A stretch of 64,000 bases of DNA from Cercis canadensis (lineage: Eukaryota > Streptophyta > Magnoliopsida > Fabales > Fabaceae), in NCBI GenBank assembly GCA_003255065.1, contig QAOA01002596.1:490786-554785 (forward strand), written 5' to 3'. The notes below the pieces were generated by a model. The model was not told the DNA's origin. It did no database searches and was given only the letters and a program-made list of their open reading frames with translations. Each line of letters begins with the position of its first letter. The first letter of the stretch is position 1. Made by a program: the position numbers and the translations under genes. Below are positions 23,463 through 36,800 of this stretch, piece after piece.

Positions 23463-24884
23463 AGACACAACCTTTGTGTATAATTGAACTACTATTTAGA
23501 ATGTATACATTTCTTTTTTCTTATTAGATATTGCCATTTTATTTTAGTTTTTTATATTATTTTTTAGTTTCTTTTTATTAATTGAATTTTAGAAAGCACA
23601 ATGTTGAGATTATGTTTTTGGAAATGATATTTAAAATTGAAATTTACACATGCTATCCTCTCTCTGTAAGAGAGCTATAGATACACCCCAGAAAATCATG
23701 CACATCAAAACCCCAGCTATGAGGTGGGCTTCAATGTTGCAGCAACACTGCAGCTCCCAAACCTCAAATCTGGACTTGAAGGAGACATCAATACAGAAGT
23801 GAGATGATTTATTCAGATAAACAATTTATTTCAAAGTAGAAGTCGTCAATGAAACAGTTTAATCCAGCTCTGCAGCATACTCATGCATCAGAAATGATAT
23901 ATGTATATGTCATTTGCCTCACAATTTAAAATAATTTTTAGTGATTATATATATCATTTAATCAAGTTATGGTAAAATTGCTTTCACTATTTTCTATTAC
24001 CATAAAATGTATATCTTATATATTATTAAATATTACATGAATCTCATACTCTATTTACAAAGAAAAAGGCATAAGCCCTTAAAAATTAGGTAAGTTTAGT
24101 CAAATTTATAAAGTACAAATTTAGTCAATATCAAATGATAAAAAACATATAGTTATATAGTTATTATGTTTATATATATGATAATTTTTTTTTTTTATTT
24201 AAACATGATAATTTTATATATGAATAGAATCACATAATTTACACATAATAATAATAACATACTATTAATTAACTGGATTTATGTATACATTTTTAAAATA
24301 AAAGAGAGGAAATATAAAATTGATAAATTTAAGAGGAGATTGGAATAATTTACTAAAAATTAAATGTATATACCATATAAGAGTAAAATAAAACTTTAAG
24401 ATTGAAAAATGATAGTACCATAATTAATTAATTAATTTTTTTTGTAATCAAGAGAATGGTAATGATAAACTTTGAGAACATTAGAAAAATGAAATTATTT
24501 ATTTTGTTCAATATTTTAAAAAGATTAAGCTCTTTTGAATTATCAGCTAAAAGAATCTAATTTTGTTAATTATGATGCAAATAGGATTTAGAAAAACAAA
24601 TGAAGAAAATTACTATTTTTGATGTGAGAAGGGAAGTAGTATTAGACGCCGCCACGTTGGACTCAATTGACCAGGAATTGGATGATTCCATGTTTGGTTA
24701 ATTCTTCCCGTACCAATCATCAACCTCAGTGCCTTTCGCCGGCCACTGCGGTCCTTGTCTTTCACAACGCGAGAGACTCTCCTTTGACGCAAAAAGTCTT
24801 TTGCTTTTCTCGTTTTCGGAACTGATTATCAAAGTGTGGTTGTTGAATTGAGAAAAGATCGGCGCTTGTGGGATTTTGGCGACC
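23463..24884. other. Intergenic region with a possible gene fragment
   Basis: Mostly AT-rich DNA. A short block at about 23685-23806 is less AT-rich and has an open + frame (SYEVGFNVAATLQLPNLKSG) with no start, stop or splice context; it may be a relic of an exon of unknown origin. The last 200 bp is GC-richer and is the probable promoter and 5' UTR of the ERGIC3 gene. Confidence 0.4.
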
Positions 24885-27800
24885 ATGGATAAAGTCCTCC
24901 ACAAGCTCCGCAATTTGGATGCATACCCTAAAATCAATGAAGATTTTTACAGCCGCACTCTCTCCGGTGGTGTTATTACCGTCGCTTCCGCCGCTGTCAT
25001 GCTCTTCTTATTCTTTTCCGAGCTAAGTATGACCCAAAATGCTATCTTTTTCTTCATTTATACAACTTTGACTACGTTTAATTATCTGGTTGGTTGTGAT
25101 GTCCTGAAATATAGAGGAAAATGAAGGCACGTTAGGATTTAATTGCGTTGCGCTTTTTGAGTCATAAGAAAATTGTGTAAACTTATCTCTTTTGCTGGGC
25201 AATTCTGCTGCATTGAAATGGATTGAAATATTCTCTTCTTCTGTCGGAAGGAGAGTAGCAAAACTTCTTTAGAAAATGGAAGCTCTTTTACTCAATTTCC
25301 CTTTGTTCTTTCTTATTCTTTCCCGTATTCACAGTACACAGGTCCTACTGTTGATGCAACCTTGTCATTGCTTATGAGTTATGACAGCAGATATATAAAC
25401 GTGTAGAAAATCTGGAGAAAGAGTGTTTATCTTTTCATTAACTTTGTGTAACTTATATACACAATATAGTTAGGGTTTACAAAGAGATGGAAAGATAAGA
25501 TAGGTGCTATACATTAGAATAAGTCAACCTAATCTATTAGTAACAACTTATAATCAGATTATATAATTTGAAATTCAAGAGGTGGTTACTACACCAATAC
25601 GCCCCCGCAAGATGGTGGAGGATTCAACGACACCAATCTTGTTTTTGAGAAAGAGATGTCGTGGCCCTGAAAGTGGTTTGGTGAGTAAGTCTGCAAGTTG
25701 GTGACTAGAAGGAAAATGAGAGACCCGTAATGAACCATTGGCCATTAAAACACGAACAAAGTGGTAGTCTATGGCAAGATGTTTCATTCGAGAATGAAAA
25801 ACTGGATTGGCACATAGGTAGGTGGCACCAATATTATCTGAGAAGATGTGGGGAGATCGTGGCAATGCAAGGCCCATTTCCTATAAAAGTTGTTTGAGCC
25901 ATAGTAATTCAGCAGAGGTAGAGGCAATAGTTCTATATTCAGCCTCTGTTGAAGATCTAGCAACAGAAGATTGCTTGCGAGCAGCCCAAGACACAGGGTT
26001 GGATCCAAGATAAGCAATGTAAGCCCCAGTGGATTTTCTGTCAACTTGTTCACCGGCCCAATTTGCATCACAGTAGGCAACGAGAGGAAATGAGGTGTCC
26101 TTCTTCAAGTGAATGCTGTGATCAATTGTGGATTTTAAATAGCGAAGGACACGTTTGAGTGCTTGAAAATGGTGATCCTGAGGAGCTTGCATGTGTTGAG
26201 CAAGTTTGTTGACAAAGAAGCTAATGTTAGGGTGAGTTAGAGCAAGGTATTGCAAGGAACCAACAAGACACCTGTACAGCTTAGTGTCACAAGAGGAGCC
26301 ATTTGCTAGTGGAGCAAGAGAGCAATTAGTGGCCATTGGAGTGTTGACAGGGCGTGCACCTTGCATGGCTGCTTTGTCCAATAAGTCACGCACATATTTG
26401 TGCTGTGTAAGAAAGAGGCCAGCAGCAGTGGGAATAATTTCAACTCCAAGAAAGTAACTAGGACAGCCAAGATGTTTGGGAGAAAATTGCTGAGAAAGAG
26501 CTTGCTGAAATGTCTTGAGAAACATGGAGTTATTACCCGTCAATAGTAAGTCATCAACATAAACAAGGAAGTAAGCTACAGTGTTACCCTTCTTGTAAAC
26601 AAAAGAGACATGTCACACTTGGAGTTGGTGAAGCCGAAACTCAAGAGAAAGGATTTTAAAGTGTCATACCATGCACGAGGGGCCTGTTTGAGGCTATAGA
26701 GCGCCTTGCGCAATTTACAAACATGATTGGGAAGTGTTGGGTGTTTGAAGCCAGGAGGTTGAGCTATGTAGATCTCTTGGGTGAGAGTGCCATGCAAGAA
26801 GGCATTGTTGACATCCATTTGGCACATATGCCAGCCATGGGAAACAGCAAGGCAGAGAACAATTTTAATGGTTTGAGGCCAGACCACTGGACTAAATGTG
26901 TCATGAAAGTCAAGGCCAGGATGTTGGTGAAAGCCCTTGGCAACCAACCTTGCCTTGTACCGTGCAATGCTGCCATCCAGATTTCTCTTGAGACGAAAAA
27001 CCTATTTGTTGCCAACAATGTTGTATGAGGTGTGAGATGGAACAAGATCCCAAGTGCCATTTTTAAGGAGAGCATTAAATTCATCGGACATGGCTTGCTT
27101 CCATTCTGGAGACTTGAGAGCCTGAGAAACACATGTAGGTTCAACTGGACAAGATAAAGGATATTTAAGAACATTAAAAGCCTTTTTCTGTTTGGAAATA
27201 CCATTCTTGGACTGAGTAACCATGGGGTGAGTAGAAGTAGAAGGAGGAAAAGTACCTGAGGTGTCGGCTGGAGCAGCAATGGAACTTGCCTCTGCAGGGG
27301 AGAATGAAGCAGCTGTATGTGAGGATGGCCGTGAGGAAGAGGGGGAGGATGCGGGAGCAGAATGAAGGGAAGAAGGAGAGGGGTGAGGGGAAGGCTGTGG
27401 CGGAGGGAGAGAGGAGTTGGAGTGAAATGGGACTGGAGTAGTGAGAGAAGAATCTAGGGAAGAAAGTAAATCCTTGGAGATAGGTGGAGAAGAGTTGGAG
27501 GTGGAATGAAATTGAGGATAGGGATATGCGGTGTGAGAGGGGATTAAAGCAAAGATAAGGACTTTGAGAAGAGGAGGAGCCAAGAAAAATGCAAGGAGAG
27601 GAGCGTTGGTCAAGTTTGGACTTTGAGTAAGGTTTAAGCCATGGGAAACATAGGCAGCCAAATGTGTGAAGTTTAGAGTAATTAGGAGGGGAACCAAAGA
27701 GGGTAGCATGAGGCGTGGACATGTGAAGAAGAGGAGTAGGCATTCGGTTAATTAAGTAGGCAGCTGTTTCGAGAGCATAAGACCAAAAATGAGAAGGCAG

Positions 27801-30800
27801 TGAGGCTTGATAGAGAAGACACCTAGCTGTTTCAACTAAGTGGCAATGACGACGTTCAGAGACACCATTATGTTCAGGGGTATGTGGAGGAGTAGTATGA
27901 TGGGAGATACCATGTGAAGCAAGATAAGAACAAAGAGTAATAAATTCGCCACCATTATCAGTATAAAAGGTTTTAATTATGGTGTTGAATTTATTTTCTA
28001 CAAGGTTCTTAAAAGTAGGAAAAATTAGAGAAAGATCAGATTTGTGTTTTAATGGATACAACCAAATATATTTAGAAAAGTGGTCAACAAAAACGATATA
28101 GAAGCGAAAATTGTCAATGGAGGGCACAGGTGCTGGACCCTAGACATCAGCATACACAACATCAAGAGGATGAGTACTAGTAACAATAGACATGGAGAAT
28201 GGCAACTTATGGCTTTTATTACAAAGGCAAGAAGTACAAGAAAGAGGTTTTAAACTAGGAACAGGTAAATGACTAGAAGAAATAACATAAGATAAAATTC
28301 TAGGGGCTGGATAACCAAGCCGTGAGTGCCATAAGTCCATGGTGGGTTTGACAGTGACATGGGATGCACGTGGAGATGAGGTAGGGAGTGATGGAAGCTT
28401 GTAGACATTGCCTTCATTCAGCCCTCGCAGAAGTGTCGCCCCCATGCTCAGTGCCTTTACCTCAAAATAAGAAGGAAAAAATTCAACTGAGACTTGATTG
28501 TGTTTGCATAATTGAGAAACAGAGAGAAGATTTTGGTCAATGGAAGGCACATATAAAATATTATAAAGCTGTAAGGGAAGAGGGCTAGTGTGTAAGGTAG
28601 TTGAACCTGTGTGGGAGATTGGCAAACCTGAACCATCAGCAACAGGAAGCTGATCAGCACCTCCATATTTGGACTTGAGAGTGAGGTTGGCAAAGTCATT
28701 GGTCACATGGTGAGAAGCACCAGAATCCATGAGCCAATGGGTGTTAGATGGTTGATGGATAGCTTGAGCCAAGTGAGCAACCGGTGTAGTTGGTTTAGGG
28801 GGATAACCATGAAGCTTGTAGCATTCTTTAGCACTATGTCCACGTTTGTCACAATATTGACAAATAAGAGGGGTAGGGGCAGTGTTTGATGGGGGGCGGA
28901 AAGAGGTGTTTGAGTGGGGCTGTGTGTGGTTTTTGTGGTAAGGGGGTGCATGGTTTCGTTTGGCAAAATTGGCTGTGACAGGGGCAGCACCACCATGGAG
29001 TCGTTCTTCTCTTTGAAGAGAGAGTTCATGGTCAACATGCTTATCAAAAAGATCATCAAATGTGATTGGGGTCTCACGAATGCGAAGAGAGGTAGAGATC
29101 TCTCGAAATGAAGGACCAAGGCCACTTAAAGCATAGATAACAAGGTCAATATCATCAAGAGGATAGTCAATTAAAGAGAGTTCATTTGCAATACCTTTGA
29201 TAGTATTCAAATAGTCGGATACAGCAGAAGTGCCTTTGGTAAGTGAGGCTAGACGCTCCTTGAGAGACATGACACGAGAGCGAGAGCTAAGCCTTCTGAA
29301 GCTTGACCCATGCTTCAGCGGAGGTCTCTGCAGAAGACATGATGCTGCGTGCATCAGCTTCACATGAGCTTAGGATAGCAAGATAGAGCAATTGATCTTG
29401 CCGGATCCAGTAGTGATAGGCTGGGTTGCTAACACCTTCTTCAGCATCATCGCCTTCAAGAAGAGGTGAGGGACAAGGCTTGGCACCGGTGACATAGCCG
29501 ACTAAATCATGGCCAATGAGAAGGGACCAGAATTGCTTGTGCCAAGCAGGATAATTGGTGCCGGTTAGCTTGATAGGTAGCTGAGTGATGGTATTAATTT
29601 GGACAAGGTTCTTGGGGTCATATGGTGTGGAGATGGAGTTGGCGTCATTCATGGTGTTGGTGGAACTATTGGAAGCCATTTGTTTGGATCGGTTTGGGAG
29701 CTGTTAGGCTAGGAGAGCTCTGATACCATATAAACGTGTAGAAAATCTGGAGAAAGAGTGTTTATCTTTTCATTAACTTCGTGTAACGTATATACACAAT
29801 ATAGTTAGGGTTTACAAAGAGATGGAGAGATAAGATAGGTGCTATACATTTGAATAAGTCAACCTGATCTATTAGTAACAACTTATAATCACATTATATA
29901 ATTTGAAATTCAAGATTTGAATTTCAAGAGGTGGTTTCTACACCAATAAGATAGAAGGACTGAAATAAAATACTTGCCCATTGTCAGAAAAATAAAATGA
30001 CTAAACTGTGGTGTTCATGTTTTGTTATATATGGTAACTGCTTAGAAATGCAAAAGTGGTGGAAAATGTGTATGTGCTATCATTTTCCTATTTGTCTACA
30101 GAAATGTTAGTTTCACTTCAAATAATTTCCATTGGATGGAATTGTTGATAGTTAATGTGAATGTTTAATGTCTTCTAGTTTATACTCACGCATATGCACG
30201 CAGACACAAGCATAGATAGATATATAAATTGACGTAGGACAATTAAGTGGGGTCAATTATAATTGTATATTGATTTTTGATAATTTTTATGTAATTTTCG
30301 TAGGTATAACTTTTAGGGATTTTATTTAGTTATTTTCAGTAATTTTAGGAATCTTATGGTAGAATTAGAATCCTAATGGAAACTATATGGGTTAGGACTA
30401 TTGTAGAAGGGTTATTTCTTGTTGGGTAAGCCTTATTATGGGTATAAATAGGACTACTATGTGTAAAACGAGGGGAGCTTATTTTCTACAATATGAATTT
30501 TATTTCAAGGATTATTCCTTTTTTCTGGTGGATTCCGAGTTTCTTGCCTAGTGGATTCTAGTTCACCTGCTAAAAGCCTAGAATGATACCTAGCCTTTAT
30601 TTGCTCCTCCTTTCTACGTGATAAATGTAGGTGCGTAGATAGATCAGATGTCTCTGCTCTTTGTTTGGATTATTTTGTTAAATGAAAAACAGTCTATTGA
30701 GGCTATCTCTTGTCTAAAGCATCACCTTGCTACCATTATATGCGACTGAATTATGTTATCTGTTACTTGTGCTTTCAGGCTTATACCTTAATACAGTTAC

Positions 30801-33800
30801 TGAGACAAAGCTTTTAGTGGACACTTCAAGAGGGGAAATCTTACGCATCAATGTATTTATTTGAAATTATTTGTGTTATAACTTATATTCAATTCTTCAA
30901 GTTCTTTGCGCATTCATTGGACTACGACTTGACTTATGGTTGTACAGGCTATTATTTCTGATAATTTGCGAATTTTGGTGATATATTGTTTGGTCAAATT
31001 TCATAATGTCTTTATTCTTTTATTTTTTCTTCCAAAGCATATTCTGAAGCTGTGATTGTCTTACCCATTTCTTAATACAATATGCTTGGTAAAATTAGTT
31101 TTAACTTTGACTCTAATTGTTTTTTGTTCCGAATTTAAATCATTTGTTTGAAAGTGCAGTTTGATGTCACTTTTCCTGCTGTTCGATGTTCAATACTCAG
31201 TTTACATGCGATGGATATTAGCGGAGAGCAGCATCTTGATATAGTATGTACTGCTCAAAGTGGCTTCACATAAATTAATTTTTAGTTGCAGTAATTCTAA
31301 TTGTATCATTTGGAGTCACCCTAGTATTTGACATTCTATTTCTAGTTCTACCTTTCCCTACTTGTCATATTTATAATTTATATTGCTCATTCTGATTCAT
31401 TACTTATATTACACTGTTTTCATTGCAGAGACATAACATACTAAAAAAAAGAATCGATGCTCATGGTAATGTGATACAAATCAAGCAGGACGGAATTGGT
31501 GCACCAAAGGTCAGCTGAAATAATCAAGCATTTTTCTTCTGCATAATGGTTGTAAACTTTGTATTAAGTATAAACATTGTGCCTTTTTTTCTTTTTCATC
31601 ATATTGCTTTTAAACTATTATGATTTACAAAAACAATTACAGTATGCATCCTGTGTGCTTTCAAGTCTCAATATCCATTTCAGAAGAGTGCAGCCTCATA
31701 CTAAGGAGTTCTACAAACATTTCAATTTTTAATTTACCTTTTAAAGCAGATAAAGAGTGTCTATTATTAAGATAGATGTAATTTTGTAGTAGGGGTTAGT
31801 TCTATGCCACATTTTGCGATGGTTGTAGATGGGTTTTAATTCAGTAATATACTACTACCATCTAAACTGAGCGCCTACTGTATTGGAGTTCACCTCATGA
31901 CACTTGTCACTTTTAAACAAGACTTTTGAAGGATTTAGAGTATTACATAAATTTAATCTCCTTGGCTGACTGATGGTAAGAGAGAGGGGGGGGGGGGGGG
32001 GGGGNGGGGGGGGGGGGGGGTGGCGTGAATTTAGTGTGCTGATTCACTTCTGGGTTTGTTTTGGTTTAGCAATGTTCCTCAGAATTTGTGACCTCTGTGG
32101 AGCAGCTGATACGCAGTTGCTTTTCTTAGATGAGAGTTTTTTCCTGATTTATTCCTTTTCATCACCTAGAATAATCATCACAAAATAACAGGCAACTTAG
32201 TTTCTTAGTATGCCAGGCTAGTAGTCTAGAATAATCTATTTTTTTTATTCTTTTTATACTTCTCTCTACTTGTTTTATGTTTTTTCCTTAAAAAGAGACA
32301 TGTGGTTTTGTGGTCTTTGTTCGTACTTCAAAACATATTTCCGTCATTTGAATAAAGTTTTTATTCTGTCTTAATGCATATGAATTTGTTTTAATTGTTT
32401 GTATAACTCTCCAAATGCAGATTGAGAGGCCATTACAGAAACACGGTGGAAGGCTTGAACACAACGAACAGTATTGTGGTTCATGTTATGGTGCAGAATC
32501 GGTGCGTTTGATCTCTGATATCCTTAAATTTACTGCTTGGTTTTCTTATAAATCTGAAACTACAGTAGATTTGATTGCCATAATTTATTCTGTCACTTTT
32601 GTAGTCCAATGTTCTCTAAATTTGTATCTGTGTACTGATATACCTTCAATATTGAAGTAACTGGTAGTCTGCAAATCTTAATTAATTTCTCTCTCTCTCT
32701 CTCATTTGCAGTCAGATGATCACTGTTGTAATTCTTGTGAAGAAGTGCGTGATGCATATAGGAAAAAAGGTTGGGCACTGACAAACATGGATATGATTGA
32801 TCAGGTTGGTTTGGTGCTTCATTTTTGTTCTTTTGCTTCATGTACACTGAATGTTTCTGTGAATTTAAAGGCTACACTTTTGAGCCGTTTGTTTTGTATA
32901 TTTAAGTTGATGAAGTAAATTTGATTAATGGTCTGCTCAATTGAACTCATTCATTACTAATATCAACTATATTTTGTTGGAAATGGTCACAAATCTTTGA
33001 CTTGTTGTAGACAATATTTCTTCTTATTTATATTTCAACATTGCAAGCATTGAAGTTGTATTCAGAATGTAGAGATAGAACCAATCTTTCTCCTCTGCTA
33101 TCGGATATCTGTTTTTTCCCATCCCTGGATATTATTGCTAGTTCTTGAGCCTTTGGCAATTCAGACCTATATGATTCTGACAGTTCATTTTTTCTTTCAG
33201 TGTAAAAGAGAAGGTTACATACAGCAAGTAAAGGATGAAGACGGTGAAGGATGCAATATTCATGGATCTATTGAAGTTAATAAAGTTGCTGGAAATTTTC
33301 ATTTGGCAACTGGGAAAAGCTTCCATCAGTCAGCTATCTTTCTCACTGATTTGCTTGCTTTTCAGGATAATCATAATGTAAGACTCAGCTGGGTCCCTAA
33401 TATCCCCTGTGTGGAATTAAAAATATTTTATTTTGTAATCTCTGGCAAATTATCATTGCTTTCTCTTTGCTTGTCATTTCATGATTGATTTTCAATATAT
33501 GGTGCATGATGCAGATGAGCCATCAGATCAACAAGTTAAGTTTTGGTGACCACTTCCCTGGATTGGTAAATCCTCTTGATGGGTAATTTTTTCTTTCTTC
33601 TCTGGCACAAGTATTTAATCTTCAATGACAAGGGTAGCACAAGTGTTTTCATGTACTGAAAATCTTATTAAATGTAAACATAGTGCATATGAAATAAAGT
33701 CTAATATTACAAAAAATTGGTGATTGTCGTCATTTTGGATGAGCCATTGACATAATTATTTGCACAATAAATGTGTTTCAGATAAGTGCTTACACGAGCT

Positions 33801-36800
33801 TGAAATATAGCTCGGAAATAATGGTTTATTCTTCAAGCTCGCATTAACGTGATAACAGTCCATTTGGGTTTGATAAGCTTTTCTATAAGCTCATCCAAAT
33901 GCACAAAAAGGAATTTTGATAAGCGCTAATGATTTTGAATAAATGCTTATGAGCCAAAAATAAGCCTACCCAAATGGGCCTAAGCACTCTACCGAAGATT
34001 AGGACTTCCTTAGTTACAAATAATTTATATATGCATGCTTTTCACATAGCATTTAAATATATATTGCTGTAACTAAGTTTTGCTTCAAAATTTAGCATAT
34101 GCAGCAAATTATGGATTTATTTGCCCTCTCTTTCCTGTTCTCAGTGCTGATACTTAGCATGTGTGTGATAGCCTTTATGTATGCAAATGCTTCAACTTAA
34201 AGATTGTTCTTACCCAAGCATTTAATCTCTTTATGTCTCTTATTCTTCTCTTTCAACTTTGCATCCTTTGCAGGGTACAATGGGTGCAAGGACCAGCTCA
34301 TGGTATGTACCAGTATTTCATAAAGGTTGGTACTATCAGGGAATACTTTTGTCATTAAATTTCTTGTCTTCATTTTGAAGTTTATTGACTAAATGCTTGA
34401 TAATGATGTTTAAATCTAACTGATTTATAATTTTTCTGATATAATTTATAAAATGTCTCTCATGATTTGGAGTGTCAACTAAAACATGAATTATTTTTGT
34501 TCTGGAAGCTATTAATAAATACCCGAGTTTATCACATACTTGCAATAGTGTAAAATGTTGTGAATTTCTGTCATGTTCTTACCCTCTCCCACTTGCCAGG
34601 TGCACTACTGACAATATGCTATTGCATTCATTTCTAACAAACTCTTTTGAATGATTCCTTCAAAGTATTGGAATCAATGGTGGATATATGTTTTGTTGCC
34701 TTTTAAAGAAAATTACAGAAGACCGCCTTCAAATGTTTAAATGTGTGCTAGTGTATACACATCTGCACTGAGTTTAAGTTTATTTGGACTTTTTTTCTGT
34801 ACACATTGCAGGTGGTCCCTACAATATATACAGACATTAGAGGCCGTGTCATCCATTCAAATCAGGTACTACTAAGTATTGTAAAAAATATATATATATA
34901 TCATCTTCTGTTGCTGTCCATTACATAATGCCTAAGATGCATGCTAAATGTTATTCTACAGTATTCTGTGACAGAGCATTTCAAGAGTTCAGAGTTTGGT
35001 GCCGTTCCTGGGGCTTTCTTCTTCTATGACATATCTCCAATCAAGGTAAAACAGCTAAATCTGACAAATGCAGATTGAGTAGAATGATTGGAAGTTTTTC
35101 CTTGACTGCACTGATGGTATGCACTTTTCCACCTCAATTTGAAACATCCAACATTGGCCTAGTAATCAGAGTTTTTCCAATAAGATAATACCTTCTGAAC
35201 ATTACCAGATAGAGTGGATGGGGCATATTCGTGGTTTACTGCTGAATTGTGAGCACATCAATTTACGTGAATGTTTCATCTTCTATATCTTCTATTTCAT
35301 CTCCCTGTCATGAACGCCTTTGTATTTTAGATGATTTTGTTCGTCCTGTGACATTCTATTGGCCTCTTTTGGCATTCATCATGCATTTATATGTTTAGAT
35401 ATTGTTATTAGAGAAGCGAAAGGAACATTGATGAAGTACAATAATGTGATTATATACAGCCAATAGTAGGATGGAGTAATTCTGCCCGTTTTTTCCACAA
35501 AAGATGATTATGGGATAATGGATAGTAGAAAATAATTTGCTTTAAAGAGTATAGAACTTGCTTTGTCTTTGTATAGAAGCACATTTAACACTACTTGATT
35601 CTAATGGTTCTTAAAGGGGATGCTGAATAAGCACATAATTGGTGCTGAAATTAAACTATAGCAATGTTAAGGTACTCGATGACAAGCACATATTGATGTG
35701 CAAGATTGTAATGAAAGAGTTGGCCTTAGTGTAACCACCTACAAATTCTTAATTCAAACTATTTACTATAATAGAGATAATTTATTCACTGGGTCTGCAT
35801 TCTCTTTCATTTACATGATCTTTGAGCTTTTCTGACAAATTCAAGGCAAGATCCCTCTACTTTGAAACATTTAAGGGTTAGTTGGCTGAAACTAAAGTAT
35901 AGCAATGTTAAGGTACTTGGTGACAAATCCTATAGGTAGTATCTACAGTGAGGTGTTCTCAACTATTAAAGAGACGCATACTATATGGTAAAAATTCAAG
36001 AATGAGTTGCCACCTTCAAGTTTGGAGACTTGTATCAAGTGACAATATGGTTTTTGGTAGCCATCTGGCGCCATTAGCCACTTAAGCCTCTGCTCACAGA
36101 GCATAATTTTTAGGCTGTTAACAAGCATAATGTAGAAGTAAGGAGACATACTATTCTTGAGTGGCACAACTGAAGCGCCCATAATTGGTGCTGGTATTAA
36201 AGTATCCTTTTGTTTTAGTTTTTGAAGTATAATACATGCTGCTGGTTCAATGGGGGATTTTCTTCTATTACATGGAGGAACCGGAGGAATTTTTTTTTTT
36301 TTTTGATTTAAAAAGAAGTGAGTTGATCCATATTGTTCTGTAATTGATTGAAAAGGTGGCACCGTGTGATGTGATCATCTGTTAAATTGATATTTTTTTA
36401 TGTTGCAGGTCACCTTTAAAGAGGAGCATGTACCATTTTTACATTTCATGACCAGTATTTGTGCAATTATTGGAGGTAGTTCCTCTCTCTTCCCTGTCCT
36501 TAACTACAACAAAATAAGGGTGAATAAATATAATTCTGAGAGTTGATGTAGATTGTAAAATTTATTGCTGTTATGATTATCAGATAACTACATATTAGCT
36601 GTACACAGTAAATTTGGCTTATCTAGCAAAGAGAATAGTTGTAATTGCGAAGAACAAAACTGACCTTTACCTTGTGTTGTTGCATATCATTCCGCATAGT
36701 TTAAATATCCACCCACGTGTCTCTGTGTGCCTAATTTATATGCATGCACGTGTTGGGATTTTAAGTTTTGGCCTATGATGCAACTGATTAACAATGAATT

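Larger units (their letters stand above)
25394..29948 (-). mobile_element. Full-length Ty1/copia LTR retrotransposon, antisense in ERGIC3 intron 1
   Basis: The element is bounded by LTRs at 25394-25599 (206 bp) and 29729-29948 (220 bp) and flanked by a perfect 5-bp duplication AGATA (25389-25393 and 29949-29953). Read on the minus strand, the 5' LTR is on the right, immediately followed by a TGGTATCAGAGC primer site (initiator tRNA-Met, around 29717-29728); the polypurine tract lies just before the 3' LTR near 25600. LTR termini are TATTGG..TTTATA rather than TG..CA. The two LTRs differ by 7 substitutions over about 206 aligned bases (about 3.4%) plus a 14-bp direct duplication in the right LTR, so insertion was some time ago. 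Orientation opposes the host gene. Confidence 0.95.

Noticed and set aside
26723..27028. Plus-strand frames across the copia element
   Set aside because: They are antisense shadows of gag-pol.
35943..36362. 139-residue minus-strand frame in ERGIC3 intron 11
   Set aside because: It depends on a poly-T tract for its Lys run, has no motif and lies wholly within an intron; I cannot separate it from chance.
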